51,467 bases of DNA from Zobellella iuensis (GTDB lineage: Bacteria; Pseudomonadota; Gammaproteobacteria; Enterobacterales; Aeromonadaceae), in NCBI RefSeq assembly GCF_016746085.1, contig NZ_JAERTZ010000011.1, positions 1 to 51,467 of the forward strand, written 5' to 3'. A model generated the notes under the pieces. It had not been told where the DNA came from, ran no database searches, and was given only the letters and a program-made list of their open reading frames with translations. This document shows positions 1 through 8,379 of this stretch, piece by piece. How positions within the stretch are numbered: the stretch's first letter is position 1; each line of letters opens with the position of its first letter. A program made the translations under genes and the position numbers.

Positions 1-245
1 CGCCAGTGCACCAGATCGTCCGACACCAGCTGTCCCCAGGCTTTGGCGCCGTGGGCGCAGGCCAGCGGGTTCCACTGGTAGAACAGCCGGAAGCGGCCGT
101 CGAACTGGATAAAGCCGTTGGGATCGTTGAGCAGGCCCACCGGGGCGGCGATATGCCAACCGGGCCGGTGGGGATCCCCCTCGGCCCGGTTCAGCCCCCC
201 GAGCAAGGCTTCGCTCAGCCTGTTCAGCCACTGCTGTTCGGTCAT
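1..245 (-). CDS. scrB: Sucrose-6-phosphate hydrolase (GH32 invertase), N-terminal part
   Basis: The reverse strand reads MTEQQWLNRLSEALLGG..., followed by WHIAAPVGLLNDPNGF and FDGRFRLFYQWNP. This is the N-terminal block of GH32 beta-fructosidases; the Asp of NDPNG is the family's catalytic nucleophile. The enzyme splits the sucrose-6-phosphate delivered by the PTS into glucose-6-phosphate and fructose. The gene runs off the left edge, so only about 81 residues are visible. The ATG at 245 is preferred over the one at 251 because GGAG lies 8 nt upstream of the first and only 2 nt from the second. It is the last visible gene of the scrK-porin-scrA-scrB operon, 169 bp after scrA, and that gap carries palindromic repeats. 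Confidence 0.9.
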   Translation of the reverse strand, partial: MTEQQWLNRLSEALLGGLNRAEGDPHRPGWHIAAPVGLLNDPNGFIQFDGRFRLFYQWNPLACAHGAKAWGQLVSDDLVHW

Positions 246-309
246 TGCCATATCTCCTTGCAGTTTGATGACAAACTCCATTATCTCGTTGTCACCTCCG
301 CATCTCGTC

Positions 310-374
310 GTCACCTCCGCGAAGGCGGAGGTCCATGACAGTTGGCAGTGGACTCCCGCCTTCGCGGGAGTGAC
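310..374. repeat. Inverted pair of REP-like palindromes
   Basis: Two copies of a 26-nt palindromic unit (core CCGCGAAGGCGG or CCCGCCTTCGCGGG, flanked by GTCAC and TCCA) lie at 310-335 and 349-374 in opposite orientations. They fill most of the gap between scrA and scrB. The same unit occurs as further inverted pairs near 15498-15580 and 48565-48705. Confidence 0.8.
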
Positions 375-414
375 AACGGAGTAAGCCGAAGGTTTGTCAG
401 CTACCTGATTTCCA

Positions 415-1779
415 TCAATCCAGCTTGTACTTCAGCAGGGTGGAGGCGGTGAAGGCCGCGCCGAAGGCGATGACCATGCCGATGCCATAGTTCAGCAGCG
501 AGGCGGGCTGCACTATGGCCAGGCCCGGCAGGCCGGTCAGGCCCACGGCGGTCATGCCCACCTTGGAGGCCACCACATAGGCGCCGCCCAGGGCACCGCC
601 GAACAGGCCGGCCAGGAAGGGCTTGCCGTAGCGCAGGTTGACCCCGAAGATGGCCGCTTCGGTGATGCCCAGCAGGCAGGAGGCACCGGCCGGCACCGTA
701 ATGGCCTTGAGCTTGGCGTCCTTGGTCTTGAAGTACACCGCCAGGCAGGCGCCGCCCTGGGCCACGTTGGACATGGCCCAGATCGGCAGCAGGAAGTTGA
801 CGGCGATGGCCGGGTTGGTCAGCAGCCCGGTTTCGATGGCGTGGAAGCTGTGGTGGATACCGGTGACGACGATGGCCGAGTAGGTGCCGCCGAACACCAG
901 GCCCGCCAGCCAGCCGGCGTGATCGTAGAGGGTGCTGAGCAGCAGGGAGATACCGTCACCCAGGCCGCGGCCGATGGGACCCACGAACAGCAGCGCCACG
1001 AAGCCGGCGATCAGCAGGGTGAGGAAGGGGGTGACGATCAGATCCAGGGCGTTGGGCACCACCTTGCGCAGGCGTTTTTCCACCTGGCTCATCACCCACA
1101 CCGCCAGCAGCATGGGAAACACGGTGCCCTGGTAGCCGACCATGCCCACTTCCATACCGAGGAATTCCATGGTCTTGAAGCCGTCGGCCACCGTCCAGGC
1201 GTTGGTCAGGGCCGGGTGGGTCAGGATGCCGCCCAGTGTGGCACCCAGGTAGGGGTTGCCGCCGAACTCGCGGGCGGCGGTAAAGCCGATCAGCACCGGC
1301 AGTATGATAAAGGCGGCCGAGCTGAACATGTCGAGCATGATGAACAGGGCGCTCTCGGGAGACACCCAGCCGTAGGAGCGCACCATGCCGAGCAGGCCCA
1401 TCAGCAAACCGGCGGAAACGATGGCCGGGATGATGGGCACGAAAATATTGGACAGGGTCCGGGCCAGGCGCTGGGCCGGATTGAGTTTGGCGGCGGCCGC
1501 GTCCACCAGCTCCGCCTTGCTGGTTTCACCCAGGCCGGCGACCTTGGTGAACTCCGCGTACACCTTGTTGACCAGGCCAGTGCCGAAGATCACCTGCAGC
1601 TGGCCGGCGTTGGCGAAGCAGCCCTTCACCCCCTCCAGCTCCTGGATGGCGGCCTTGTCGACCAGGCTGTCGTCGCTCAGCACCAGCCGCAGCCGGGTGG
1701 CGCAATGGGCGGCACTGACGAGATTTTCCTTGCCGCCCAGCAACGGCAGCAGTCCTTTGGCAATGGCTTCAATATTCAT
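415..1779 (-). CDS. scrA: PTS sucrose-specific EIIBC permease
   Basis: This is the sucrose transporter of the phosphotransferase system: it imports sucrose across the inner membrane and phosphorylates it to sucrose-6-phosphate. Residues 1 to about 80 form the EIIB domain with the phospho-accepting Cys26 in HCATRLRL. The rest is a multi-span EIIC domain that starts near LARTLSNIFVPIIPA and includes the GIHHSFHAIE block of the sucrose/glucoside EIIC family. The 454-residue length is normal for ScrA, and no EIIA domain is present, so phosphate must come from a separate EIIA such as EIIA-Glc. Substrate assignment rests on the invertase and fructokinase neighbours. No strong ribosome binding site precedes the ATG at 1779; translation may depend on the upstream porin message. 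Confidence 0.92.
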   Translation of the reverse strand: MNIEAIAKGLLPLLGGKENLVSAAHCATRLRLVLSDDSLVDKAAIQELEGVKGCFANAGQLQVIFGTGLVNKVYAEFTKVAGLGETSKAELVDAAAAKLNPAQRLARTLSNIFVPIIPAIVSAGLLMGLLGMVRSYGWVSPESALFIMLDMFSSAAFIILPVLIGFTAAREFGGNPYLGATLGGILTHPALTNAWTVADGFKTMEFLGMEVGMVGYQGTVFPMLLAVWVMSQVEKRLRKVVPNALDLIVTPFLTLLIAGFVALLFVGPIGRGLGDGISLLLSTLYDHAGWLAGLVFGGTYSAIVVTGIHHSFHAIETGLLTNPAIAVNFLLPIWAMSNVAQGGACLAVYFKTKDAKLKAITVPAGASCLLGITEAAIFGVNLRYGKPFLAGLFGGALGGAYVVASKVGMTAVGLTGLPGLAIVQPASLLNYGIGMVIAFGAAFTASTLLKYKLD

Positions 1780-1808
1780 AACAGCGAGTTCCCATTACAA
1801 AAACAAGG

Positions 1809-1831
1809 ATGGGGACGAGAGCCGTCCCCAT
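1809..1831 (-). other. Intercistronic hairpin between porin and scrA
   Basis: A perfect 9-bp stem (ATGGGGACG on one arm, CGTCCCCAT on the other, 5-nt loop) lies in the 57-bp gap between the porin stop codon and scrA. In the transcribed direction it is followed by CCTTGTTTTTG. It could act as a partial terminator or as a 3' stabiliser that keeps porin mRNA more abundant than scrA. The stem is seen; the role is inferred. Confidence 0.55.
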
Positions 1832-1836
1832 AAAGA

Positions 1837-2946
1837 TTAGAACACGTACTTAAAGCGCACCCGGGCGCCGTAACGGTCGGTGGCGGTGGTGGACTCGGCC
1901 ACATCGAAATCGGACCAGTAGGCGCCGAGCAGGATGCCGAAGTTGTCCAGATCCAGCACGTTGTCGAACCGGTAGGAGGTATAGACGGTGTTGCTCTTCT
2001 GGGTGCCTTCCAGGTACTCAAAACCGGCGGCGGCCTCGTCTATCTTGTTGCGGCCGTAGATATAGCCCAGGCCGAACTGGTTGAACAGCACGTTGGCGCC
2101 CAGGGTCAGGTTCTCTTCGTTCAGCGCATCCAGGTAGGCGGCGTTGAGGTTGGCCTTGATGACGCCCGACTGCCAGCCGAAGGTGGTGCCGTAACCGGTG
2201 CGGCGGGCCACCTTGCGGCCTTCGTCGTCGATAATGGCGTCGTCCACCAGGTTGTGCTCGGCACCCAGCGCCCAGCTGAAGTCGCCCAGCTGCCAGCGCA
2301 TCGCCGGCCGCACCACGATGGAGTCCTTTTTCTTGGTCAGTTCATGGCCGTGGTACTGGGCACCGTTGAACAAGTCGAGGCGGTTGCCGAACAGCGTGGC
2401 CAGCTCCAGGTAAAGATCGCCCAGCTGGCGGCTGACCATGACGTGACCGGCGTCGCCGGCGCGGCCGCGGGCTTCCTTGGCCATGTACAGGTAGGCGGAG
2501 CCGTCGGTGTAGAGGCCGGAGGAGGTGTCGCCGGAGTGCTCCACGAACACGTCCTGGCCCAGGGGGAAGAGATCCAGCGCCTCGAAGCGGCCGATCTTCA
2601 TCTCGCCCACGTCATTGCGGCCGAAGGCGAACCAGGCATCGTCCGAGCCCACGCCGCCGCTGCTGCCCAGGGTGGGCTGGGCCTTGAACTTGGCATAGGC
2701 GCCGGAGTCGGCAACCCGCTCCCCGGAGACGTCGAGCAGCAGCCGGCCGGTCTGATCCCAGCGGTCGTTGCGGCCGTCGTTCATATACAGGTTGCTGTCT
2801 TCCTGCTTGTTGGCGGCGTTGATATCGAATTCCACGTCGCCGCCCAGGCTCAGGCGGCCCTTGTTGCCTTCCCAGGTCACTTCGGCATTGGCGGTGGCCG
2901 CGGTCCCTGCCACCAGTAAACCCAACAATAATGCTTTCCTTGTCAT
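1837..2946 (-). CDS. Outer-membrane carbohydrate porin
   Basis: A 369-residue secreted protein with a clear signal peptide (MTRKALLLGLLVAGTAATANA, cleaved before EVTW), followed by alternating polar/hydrophobic strands rich in Gly, Asp and aromatics. It ends in VRFKYVF, the terminal-Phe signature of outer-membrane beta-barrels. Its position between fructokinase and the sucrose permease implies that it lets sucrose or related sugars through the outer membrane. It is much shorter than LamB-like ScrY (about 500 residues) and lacks ScrY's coiled-coil N-terminus, so it is a functional analogue from another porin family. The ATG at 2946 has AGGAG 7 nt upstream; the upstream TTG start is unlikely. 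It starts 15 nt after scrK. Confidence 0.75.
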   Translation of the reverse strand: MTRKALLLGLLVAGTAATANAEVTWEGNKGRLSLGGDVEFDINAANKQEDSNLYMNDGRNDRWDQTGRLLLDVSGERVADSGAYAKFKAQPTLGSSGGVGSDDAWFAFGRNDVGEMKIGRFEALDLFPLGQDVFVEHSGDTSSGLYTDGSAYLYMAKEARGRAGDAGHVMVSRQLGDLYLELATLFGNRLDLFNGAQYHGHELTKKKDSIVVRPAMRWQLGDFSWALGAEHNLVDDAIIDDEGRKVARRTGYGTTFGWQSGVIKANLNAAYLDALNEENLTLGANVLFNQFGLGYIYGRNKIDEAAAGFEYLEGTQKSNTVYTSYRFDNVLDLDNFGILLGAYWSDFDVAESTTATDRYGARVRFKYVF

Positions 2947-2961
2947 TTTCTTCTCCTGCAA

Positions 2962-3900
2962 TTAAACGAGAGTGAGGTTATGGGCGATAAAGGCCTCCAT
3001 CGCCGCCGTGTCCGGCAGGGCCGCCATGGCCCCCAGTCGTAGGCAACACTGGGCGCCACAGGCCTGGGCCTGGGTCAGAACGGTGGCGAATTGCGCCTTA
3101 TCGGCTTGGGGGTAGGTGGCCAGGCCCGCCAGCAGGCCGGCCATAAAGGCGTCCCCCGCCCCCGTGGTGTCGACAGCTTCCACCGCGAAGGCGGGCTGCC
3201 ACAGTCGCTCCCCCTTGAGGGAGGCCAGTACCCCTTCCGCGCCCAGGGAAATAAGCACGAAAGGCAACCGGTATTCGTTTTCCAGGGCCGTCATGGCCAG
3301 GTTGGGATCGGCGTGGCCGGTAAGCAGTTCGGCTTCCTCGCCGGACAGCTTGAGCAGGTCCACGTCCGGGATGATGCGTTCCAGCGACGCCTTGAGGCTG
3401 GCTTCGTCCGGCCAGCGGCTCAGGCGGATATTGGCATCGAAGCTGACGAAGCCGCCGGCCTGGCGGATGCGACGCACCGCCATCAGGGTGGTGCCCCGCG
3501 CCGGCTCGGCGGTCAGCGCCAGGGAGCAAAGGTGCAGCCAGTCGCCGGCCTCGAAGGTGGGCAGGTCGGCCGGCTCCAGCAGCTGGTCCGCCGACTGCCG
3601 GGCCAGGAAGAAAAAGCTGCGTTCGCCCCGGGCATCCAGCGCCACCAGGGTGGAACTGGTGGGCAGCCGCGCGTCCTGCCGCACCCAGTTGGTGACAACG
3701 CCTTCACGCCCCAGGGTGTCGATGATCATGTCGCCGAAGGGATCCCGGCCCAGCCGGCCGACAAAGGCGGAGGACACGCCCAGCCGGCGGATACCCACGG
3801 CCACGTTGGCCGGTGCTCCGCCCACACAGGGCAGCAACTGGCCGCCTTCGGCCGGCAGCAAGTCCATCACACCATCACCCAGGCAATAAATCACAGACAT
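2962..3900 (-). CDS. scrK: Fructokinase, PfkB family
   Basis: A 312-residue ribokinase/PfkB-family sugar kinase. The N-terminal motif GGAPANVAVGIRRLG and the C-terminal signature DTTGAGDAFMAGLLAG (anion hole and catalytic Asp) are intact. It phosphorylates the fructose released by ScrB so that the sugar can enter glycolysis. It is the first gene of the scr operon. The ATG at 3900 is chosen because GGAG lies 6-7 nt upstream; the in-frame GTG 18 nt earlier has no Shine-Dalgarno sequence. Substrate identity rests on operon context. Confidence 0.9.
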   Translation of the reverse strand: MSVIYCLGDGVMDLLPAEGGQLLPCVGGAPANVAVGIRRLGVSSAFVGRLGRDPFGDMIIDTLGREGVVTNWVRQDARLPTSSTLVALDARGERSFFFLARQSADQLLEPADLPTFEAGDWLHLCSLALTAEPARGTTLMAVRRIRQAGGFVSFDANIRLSRWPDEASLKASLERIIPDVDLLKLSGEEAELLTGHADPNLAMTALENEYRLPFVLISLGAEGVLASLKGERLWQPAFAVEAVDTTGAGDAFMAGLLAGLATYPQADKAQFATVLTQAQACGAQCCLRLGAMAALPDTAAMEAFIAHNLTLV

Positions 3901-3929
3901 CGTCTTCTCCGTTCGCACTTGATGGGAGC

Positions 3930-3958
3930 ACCATAGCTAAACCGATTTAGCCAAACAA
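3930..3958 (-). promoter_or_regulatory. scr operon promoter with embedded LacI-family operator
   Basis: On the minus strand, -35 TTGTTT (3953-3958) and -10 TATGGT (3930-3935) are separated by exactly 17 bp. The spacer contains the 16-bp near-palindrome GCTAAACCGATTTAGC (3936-3951) with the central CG typical of LacI-family operators. A repressor here would directly block RNA polymerase. scrR itself is not in the window. Confidence 0.75.
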
Positions 3959-3967
3959 TGACTTCCT

Positions 3968-3983
3968 GCTAAAACGTTTCAGC
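3968..3983. promoter_or_regulatory. Second LacI-family operator (ScrR or Cra)
   Basis: GCTAAAACGTTTCAGC is a second near-palindrome with a central CG. Its centre is 32 bp, about three helical turns, from the operator inside the promoter, which would suit cooperative binding. The half-site GCTGAAAC also matches Cra (FruR) sites, so fructose-dependent control is an alternative. Confidence 0.65.
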
Positions 3984-4048
3984 TTTGTGATCCAGCTTAA
4001 AAAAGCGGGCTCAAAAGGTGCTATATGAGACTGTTGATGATAAAAAAC

Positions 4049-4075
4049 TAAGCTTTCTCCGGGGCGGGCCGATAT
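4049..4075 (+). promoter_or_regulatory. Sigma-28 (FliA)-type promoter
   Basis: TAAGCTTT (4049-4056), an 11-bp spacer and GCCGATAT (4068-4075) closely match the flagellar sigma-28 consensus TAAA-TTT, N11, GCCGATAA. It lies 180 bp upstream of the chemotaxis receptor gene, consistent with co-expression with motility genes. The remaining bases of this 355-bp gap (3901-4255) show nothing else I can support. Confidence 0.75.
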
Positions 4076-4255
4076 GGTTGATGGATCAGTATCGACTCGA
4101 GTGACGTACAGGCGTCACCGGCGCATATCACGCAAAAAACACCCTGGAAGGAAGCCCGATGAATAACGCCCCCACCCTTGCAACTCCGCGACACAACCGC
4201 GGCCGGACCCTGGGCCGCCCTCTTGCCACCACCCCCGCTTTTTGAGGATATCTTC

Positions 4256-6241
4256 ATGAATGCTTTAGGTTTTATCGTCGATATGAGCGTACGTAAAAAG
4301 CTGATCTTCGGGTTCGGGGTGGTACTGCTGGTTTCCCTGATCAGCGCCTGGCTCAGTTACGGGCGGATGCAGACTATCCAGCACCTGATCGAACGCCTGG
4401 TGAAAGTCGGTGAAATCGAGGCCCTGGTGGTCGACGCCCGGATGAATGAAAAGAACTACCTGCTGCGCCACGACGAACAATATATCGAGCAGGCACTTGC
4501 CCTGACCCAGCAAGCCGCGGACCAGAGCGCCGACACCTTGAAGCTCCTGCACTACCCCGAGATCAGAGACCAGGTAGCGGCGTTACAGCAGCGCCTCGGC
4601 AGTTATCGGGACAGCCTGGCCAGCCTGCGCCGGCACCAGCAGGCCGCGGTCGACGCCCAGCAGCAGCTGGAAAGCAGCGCCCGCCAGGCCATGGAGCGGT
4701 TCGAGGAGCTGGAGTTCAGGCTGAGCAGCGAAGCCATCCGCCAGCTCAGGAGCATCGGCGAGACCAACGGCCTGAGAATGCTGGACGTGGCCGGCCAGGC
4801 CAATATGCTGAGCAAGGCGGTACTCATGGTGCGCCAGGCGGAAAAGAACTATGTCAGCAGCCGCAACCCGCTCTACGCCGACGAGCTGTTCAAGCAGCTG
4901 CAGGATCTGGCCACCAAGGCCGATGTGCTCAAGAACAACTACCAGGGCCGCAACCTGAGCCAGCGCCTCGGCGCCAGTGATGCCGCCGCCCTGGTCGACG
5001 CCGCCCTGGCCGAGCTGGGCCGCTACCGGCAGAGCTTCGAGCGGCTGCAGCAGGGCTATGAGCAGTTGCTCGGCACCGAAGCCGGGATGACGGAGCATGC
5101 GCGCGAGATGATGGCCTCGGCCTCAAAAGCGGCGGAACTGCAGGTCGGCATACTGCTGCAAAACGGCGATGAGGCCCGGCTGATCATGCTGGTGTCCACC
5201 GGCGTGGCCTTCGCCGCCGGCATCCTGATCGCCCTGCTGATCACCCAGAGCATAGTGGCGCCGCTGCACCAGGTGGTGGCGCTGTCCCGCACCATCGCCG
5301 CCGGAGACCTGTCCCACAATATCCGAAGCGATCGCCGGGACGAGCTGGGCCAGCTGATGCAGGCCATGCAGCACATGACCGAAAACCTGCGCGACCTGCT
5401 CACTCGACTGACTTCCGGCATCGAACAACTGGCCACCGCCACCGAGGAGATGTCCGCCGTCACCGAGCAGACCAGCGCCGGCGTCAGCCAGCAGAAGATG
5501 GACACCGAGCAGGTGGCCACCGCCATGAACCAGATGACCGCCACCGTGCTGGAAGTGGCCCGCAGCGCCGAGGCCGCCGCCGGCTCCGCCCAGGAAGCGG
5601 ACGGTCAGGCCCGGCAGGGCACCCTGGTGGTGCAGCAGGCGATCGGCCGTATCGAAAGCCTGGCCCAGTCAATCGAAGCCTCGGCCGACGCCATCGGGCG
5701 ACTGAGGCAGGACAGCGGCAATATCAGCACAGTGCTGGACGTGATCAAGGGCATCGCCGAGCAGACCAACCTGCTGGCCCTCAATGCGGCCATCGAGGCG
5801 GCCCGGGCCGGCGATGCCGGGCGGGGCTTCGCGGTGGTGGCGGACGAAGTGCGGGCCCTGGCCAGGCGCACCCAGGAATCCACCGTGGAGATAGAAGGGC
5901 TTATCGGCACCCTGCAACAGGGGGCCCAGGGCGCCGTTGCCACCATGGACGCCAGCCGTCAGCTGGCCGACAGCACGGTGGCGGCGGCCCGCCAGGCCGG
6001 CGCCTCCCTGGACGAGATCAACGGCTCGGTGTCGAGCATCCAGCAGATGAGCCAGCAGATCGCCACCGCCGCCGAAGAGCAGACCTCGGTGGCGGAGGAG
6101 ATCAACCGCAGCGTGTCCAATATCCGCGACGTGGCCGAGCAGTCCGCCGCCGCCACCGAGGAAACCGCCGCCACCAGCGTCAGCCTGGCCCGCCTCGGCG
6201 GCGAGCTGCAGGAGCAGATCGCCCGCTTCAAGCTGGCCTGA
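4256..6241 (+). CDS. Methyl-accepting chemotaxis protein
   Basis: A 661-residue transmembrane chemoreceptor. TM1 covers about residues 16-38 ([20 protein letters not shown]). It is followed by a roughly 250-residue all-helical periplasmic region containing [14 protein letters not shown] and [12 protein letters not shown], which resemble the helical bimodular (HBM) sensor fold. TM2 ([20 protein letters not shown]) and a HAMP domain come next. The cytoplasmic signalling hairpin is canonical: [18 protein letters not shown] and [15 protein letters not shown], flanked by Gln/Glu-rich methylation helices. It ends EQIARFKLA with no NWETF-like pentapeptide, so adaptation enzymes would bind elsewhere. 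The ligand is unknown; HBM receptors often bind organic acids. The ATG at 4256 has GAGG 8 nt upstream. Upstream in-frame codons lack both a ribosome site and protein-like sequence. Confidence 0.93.
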   Translation: MNALGFIVDMSVRKKLIFGFGVVLLVSLISAWLSYGRMQTIQHLIERLVKVGEIEALVVDARMNEKNYLLRHDEQYIEQALALTQQAADQSADTLKLLHYPEIRDQVAALQQRLGSYRDSLASLRRHQQAAVDAQQQLESSARQAMERFEELEFRLSSEAIRQLRSIGETNGLRMLDVAGQANMLSKAVLMVRQAEKNYVSSRNPLYADELFKQLQDLATKADVLKNNYQGRNLSQRLGASDAAALVDAALAELGRYRQSFERLQQGYEQLLGTEAGMTEHAREMMASASKAAELQVGILLQNGDEARLIMLVSTGVAFAAGILIALLITQSIVAPLHQVVALSRTIAAGDLSHNIRSDRRDELGQLMQAMQHMTENLRDLLTRLTSGIEQLATATEEMSAVTEQTSAGVSQQKMDTEQVATAMNQMTATVLEVARSAEAAAGSAQEADGQARQGTLVVQQAIGRIESLAQSIEASADAIGRLRQDSGNISTVLDVIKGIAEQTNLLALNAAIEAARAGDAGRGFAVVADEVRALARRTQESTVEIEGLIGTLQQGAQGAVATMDASRQLADSTVAAARQAGASLDEINGSVSSIQQMSQQIATAAEEQTSVAEEINRSVSNIRDVAEQSAAATEETAATSVSLARLGGELQEQIARFKLA

Positions 6242-6247
6242 GGGCGG

Positions 6248-6329
6248 GAAGCTGGAAGCGGGAAGCGGGAAGCGGGAAGCGGGAAGCCGAGTCTACCTAC
6301 GGCTCGGTCTGCTTCAAGCTTCCAGCTTC
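6248..6329. repeat. Long inverted repeat with heptamer tandem array
   Basis: The 12-bp arms GAAGCTGGAAGC (6248-6259) and GCTTCCAGCTTC (6318-6329) flank four tandem GCGGGAA units. It sits between two convergent genes, and its right arm overlaps the stop codon of the downstream minus-strand gene. It may work as a bidirectional transcription end. Related GAAGC-rich stretches occur at 8200-8250 and 48735-48775. Confidence 0.65.
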
Positions 6330-8142
6330 AGTAGGCTCCGCCGATGGCCGGCCGCAGGTTGTCGTAGAGGGGAATAAAGTCGTTCAGTTCGGCCGGGAGC
6401 ATCTCCGCGCTCACCTGCTCCAGCCGCTCCCGGGCCCGCTTGATGCTGGAGGGGCGCAGCAGCTGCACATTGGGGTAAAGGCGGCGGGCCTCGGCCAGCA
6501 GCTGCTCGGCCTGCTCCGGCGCCCGGGCCGCCGTCAACGCCAGGTAGGCGTTGTAGTAGACGCCCGCCCGGGGCGTGTGGGTCAGGAAGCGGCGGGCCCA
6601 GCCGGCATAATCCAGCAGCTGCGCCCGATCCGATGCCAGCAGCGCCTTTTTCAGCTGCCAGTGATGGCGGTAGAAGGCCACCCTGTCATGCCAGATCAAC
6701 GGATTGACCACCGCCTTCAGCTCGGCTTCTGCCCGGCCCTCGTGCTGGGCGTAGCGGGTCAGTTGCTGGCCGGCATAGAGGCCGCTGGCCATAAACAGCA
6801 TCAGGCCGATACCCCAGGCCCGCACCGGCCAGCGGCTCCAGGCCGGGGGCGCTGGCAACAGCCGGCGCTGGCCGTATTCCGCATCGATCACGAAGATCAG
6901 CACCAGCACCATAAACCAGTGCGGCAGCGAGTGGTAGAAGGGAAACTCGGTCTGGCTGTGGATGAAGATGGGCGTCAGTATGCCGACCCAGGCCAGGGCC
7001 TGGGCGAAGGGCACCCGGTGCAGCAGACGCAACACCAGAACGGTGATCAGCACCAGCCCCAGCAGCGGCACCAGGCCGCCTTCGATGGCCCAGAACAGGA
7101 ACTCGTTGTGGGGGTGGCCCATCTCGGTGAACAGGGCTTCGGCCCCGTTCTGCTCCCGCCACTGGGCGTAGGTCTGGTAGAAGGCGGACTCGAAGCCGCC
7201 GTAGCCATGGCCGAACCAGGGCTTGTCCAGCCACATGCGCAGGCCGTGGGCATAGATGTCGAAACGGCCGTCGGCCTGGGTGTAGATGTTCAGGCTGCGC
7301 TTGCTCATCTCGAACGCCTCCAGCCCGAACACCCCCGCCAGTATGCCGAGCGGGATCAGGGCCAGGCTGGCCAGCAGCCGCTTGGAGCGGGTCTTGATCA
7401 GGGTCTGCCATACCAGCGGCAACATCAGCCCCAGCCCCAGCAGCAGGCCGAGCTGCCCGGCCCGGGACTGCAGCAGCACCACCAGCACCGCCCCCGCCCC
7501 CAGCACGGCGGCAAACCAGGCCGACTTCAGCAGAAAGGGCCGCCAGGGCGACTTGGCCTCGTTCAGCCACAGGTACACCGCCAGCACCATGCCGGTGACC
7601 ACGAAGCTGGCCATGACGTTGCGGTGCTGGAAAATGCCGTAGGGGGAGCGCACCTCGGTGTTGTAGCCGAACCGGTTGCCCGGCTCCAGCAGGAAGAACT
7701 GCACCATGCCCAGCAGGATTTCCACGCTCACCGCCAGCAGCAGGCAATACAGCAGGTAGCGCCGGCCCCGGCCATTGAAGCGGCACTGCTGCAGGGCCAG
7801 GTAGAACAGCAGCCCCCCGGTCAGCCCCAGCATCCGCGGCAAGGCATGGCCGGCCACCGAATTGTTGTGCGGATAGAGAAACGGCAGCCACAGCACGGCA
7901 CTGGCCACCACCACGCCCAGCCAGAAGCGGCTGGTGAGCAGACGCCGGCGATGCCACTGCCAGAGGCCGATGGCCGTCATCAGTCCGACAAAGAACCAGC
8001 CCGCCACGTTGAAGGGCAGCTGCAAGCCGATACCGAACAGGTGGGGCAGGTAGAGGTGCATGCCGAACAGGGCGTAACACGCCACGCAGACCAGCATGAT
8101 CTTGGCCAGGCGTTCCTGTTGCAGCAGGGGCTGATACATCAT
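6328..8142 (-). CDS. PglL/Wzy-family O-oligosaccharyltransferase or O-antigen ligase-like protein
   Basis: An inner-membrane protein of about 604 residues with around twelve hydrophobic spans and a soluble C-terminal tail of helical repeats. It carries Wzy_C/WaaL-type features: HRNVMASFVVTG in the first half, then GHGYGGFESAFYQTY followed by GHPHNEFLFWAIEGG, where the conserved His/Glu-rich periplasmic loop lies. PglL-like enzymes move undecaprenyl-linked glycans onto proteins such as pilins; WaaL-like ones move O-antigen onto lipid A core. The extended C-terminal domain favours the PglL group. No pilin gene is visible nearby. The start is uncertain: ATG 8142 is chosen over an in-frame GTG at 8160, and neither has a good ribosome site. 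Confidence 0.8.
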   Translation of the reverse strand: MMYQPLLQQERLAKIMLVCVACYALFGMHLYLPHLFGIGLQLPFNVAGWFFVGLMTAIGLWQWHRRRLLTSRFWLGVVVASAVLWLPFLYPHNNSVAGHALPRMLGLTGGLLFYLALQQCRFNGRGRRYLLYCLLLAVSVEILLGMVQFFLLEPGNRFGYNTEVRSPYGIFQHRNVMASFVVTGMVLAVYLWLNEAKSPWRPFLLKSAWFAAVLGAGAVLVVLLQSRAGQLGLLLGLGLMLPLVWQTLIKTRSKRLLASLALIPLGILAGVFGLEAFEMSKRSLNIYTQADGRFDIYAHGLRMWLDKPWFGHGYGGFESAFYQTYAQWREQNGAEALFTEMGHPHNEFLFWAIEGGLVPLLGLVLITVLVLRLLHRVPFAQALAWVGILTPIFIHSQTEFPFYHSLPHWFMVLVLIFVIDAEYGQRRLLPAPPAWSRWPVRAWGIGLMLFMASGLYAGQQLTRYAQHEGRAEAELKAVVNPLIWHDRVAFYRHHWQLKKALLASDRAQLLDYAGWARRFLTHTPRAGVYYNAYLALTAARAPEQAEQLLAEARRLYPNVQLLRPSSIKRARERLEQVSAEMLPAELNDFIPLYDNLRPAIGGAY

Positions 8143-8325
8143 AATAAGGCGGAAACTCACGGGCCGGGAGCCATCAACAAGCCTCTACTTTACCAGCTAG
8201 AAGCCTCAAGCTGAAAGCGGGGAACCGACTGTCGGAAGATTTCCGTCGCTTCCCGCCTCCGCCGACCGAAGCGCCCTCTCGTTTAACCCCCGGCCACGGC
8301 ACGGTGTGGTAGGCCAGTCCGAGGG

Positions 8326-8366
8326 TTCGCGCTGCGCGCGAAGGCAGGCGGGCCGCCTGCGCTCCA
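8326..8366 (-). repeat. Dispersed double-hairpin element, copy 1
   Basis: A 41-nt element (minus strand) made of a GC-rich palindrome GGCGGCCCGCC region and a second hairpin TTCGCGC, loop GCA, GCGCGAA. Copy 2 at 24543-24583 differs at two positions that form a compensated base pair. A partial third copy lies at 51260-51280. It is the main content of the 237-bp gap between tamB and the oligosaccharyltransferase gene. Confidence 0.7.
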
Positions 8367-8379
8367 GCTGCAAGACGCG

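Noticed and set aside
841-1833. 330-codon frame antisense to scrA (and similar long antisense frames over tamB, mdlAB, the PBP gene and bioB)
   Set aside because: High GC leaves few stop codons on the opposite strand. Composition is His/Gln/Gly-rich and shadow-like, and the sense genes are clear.
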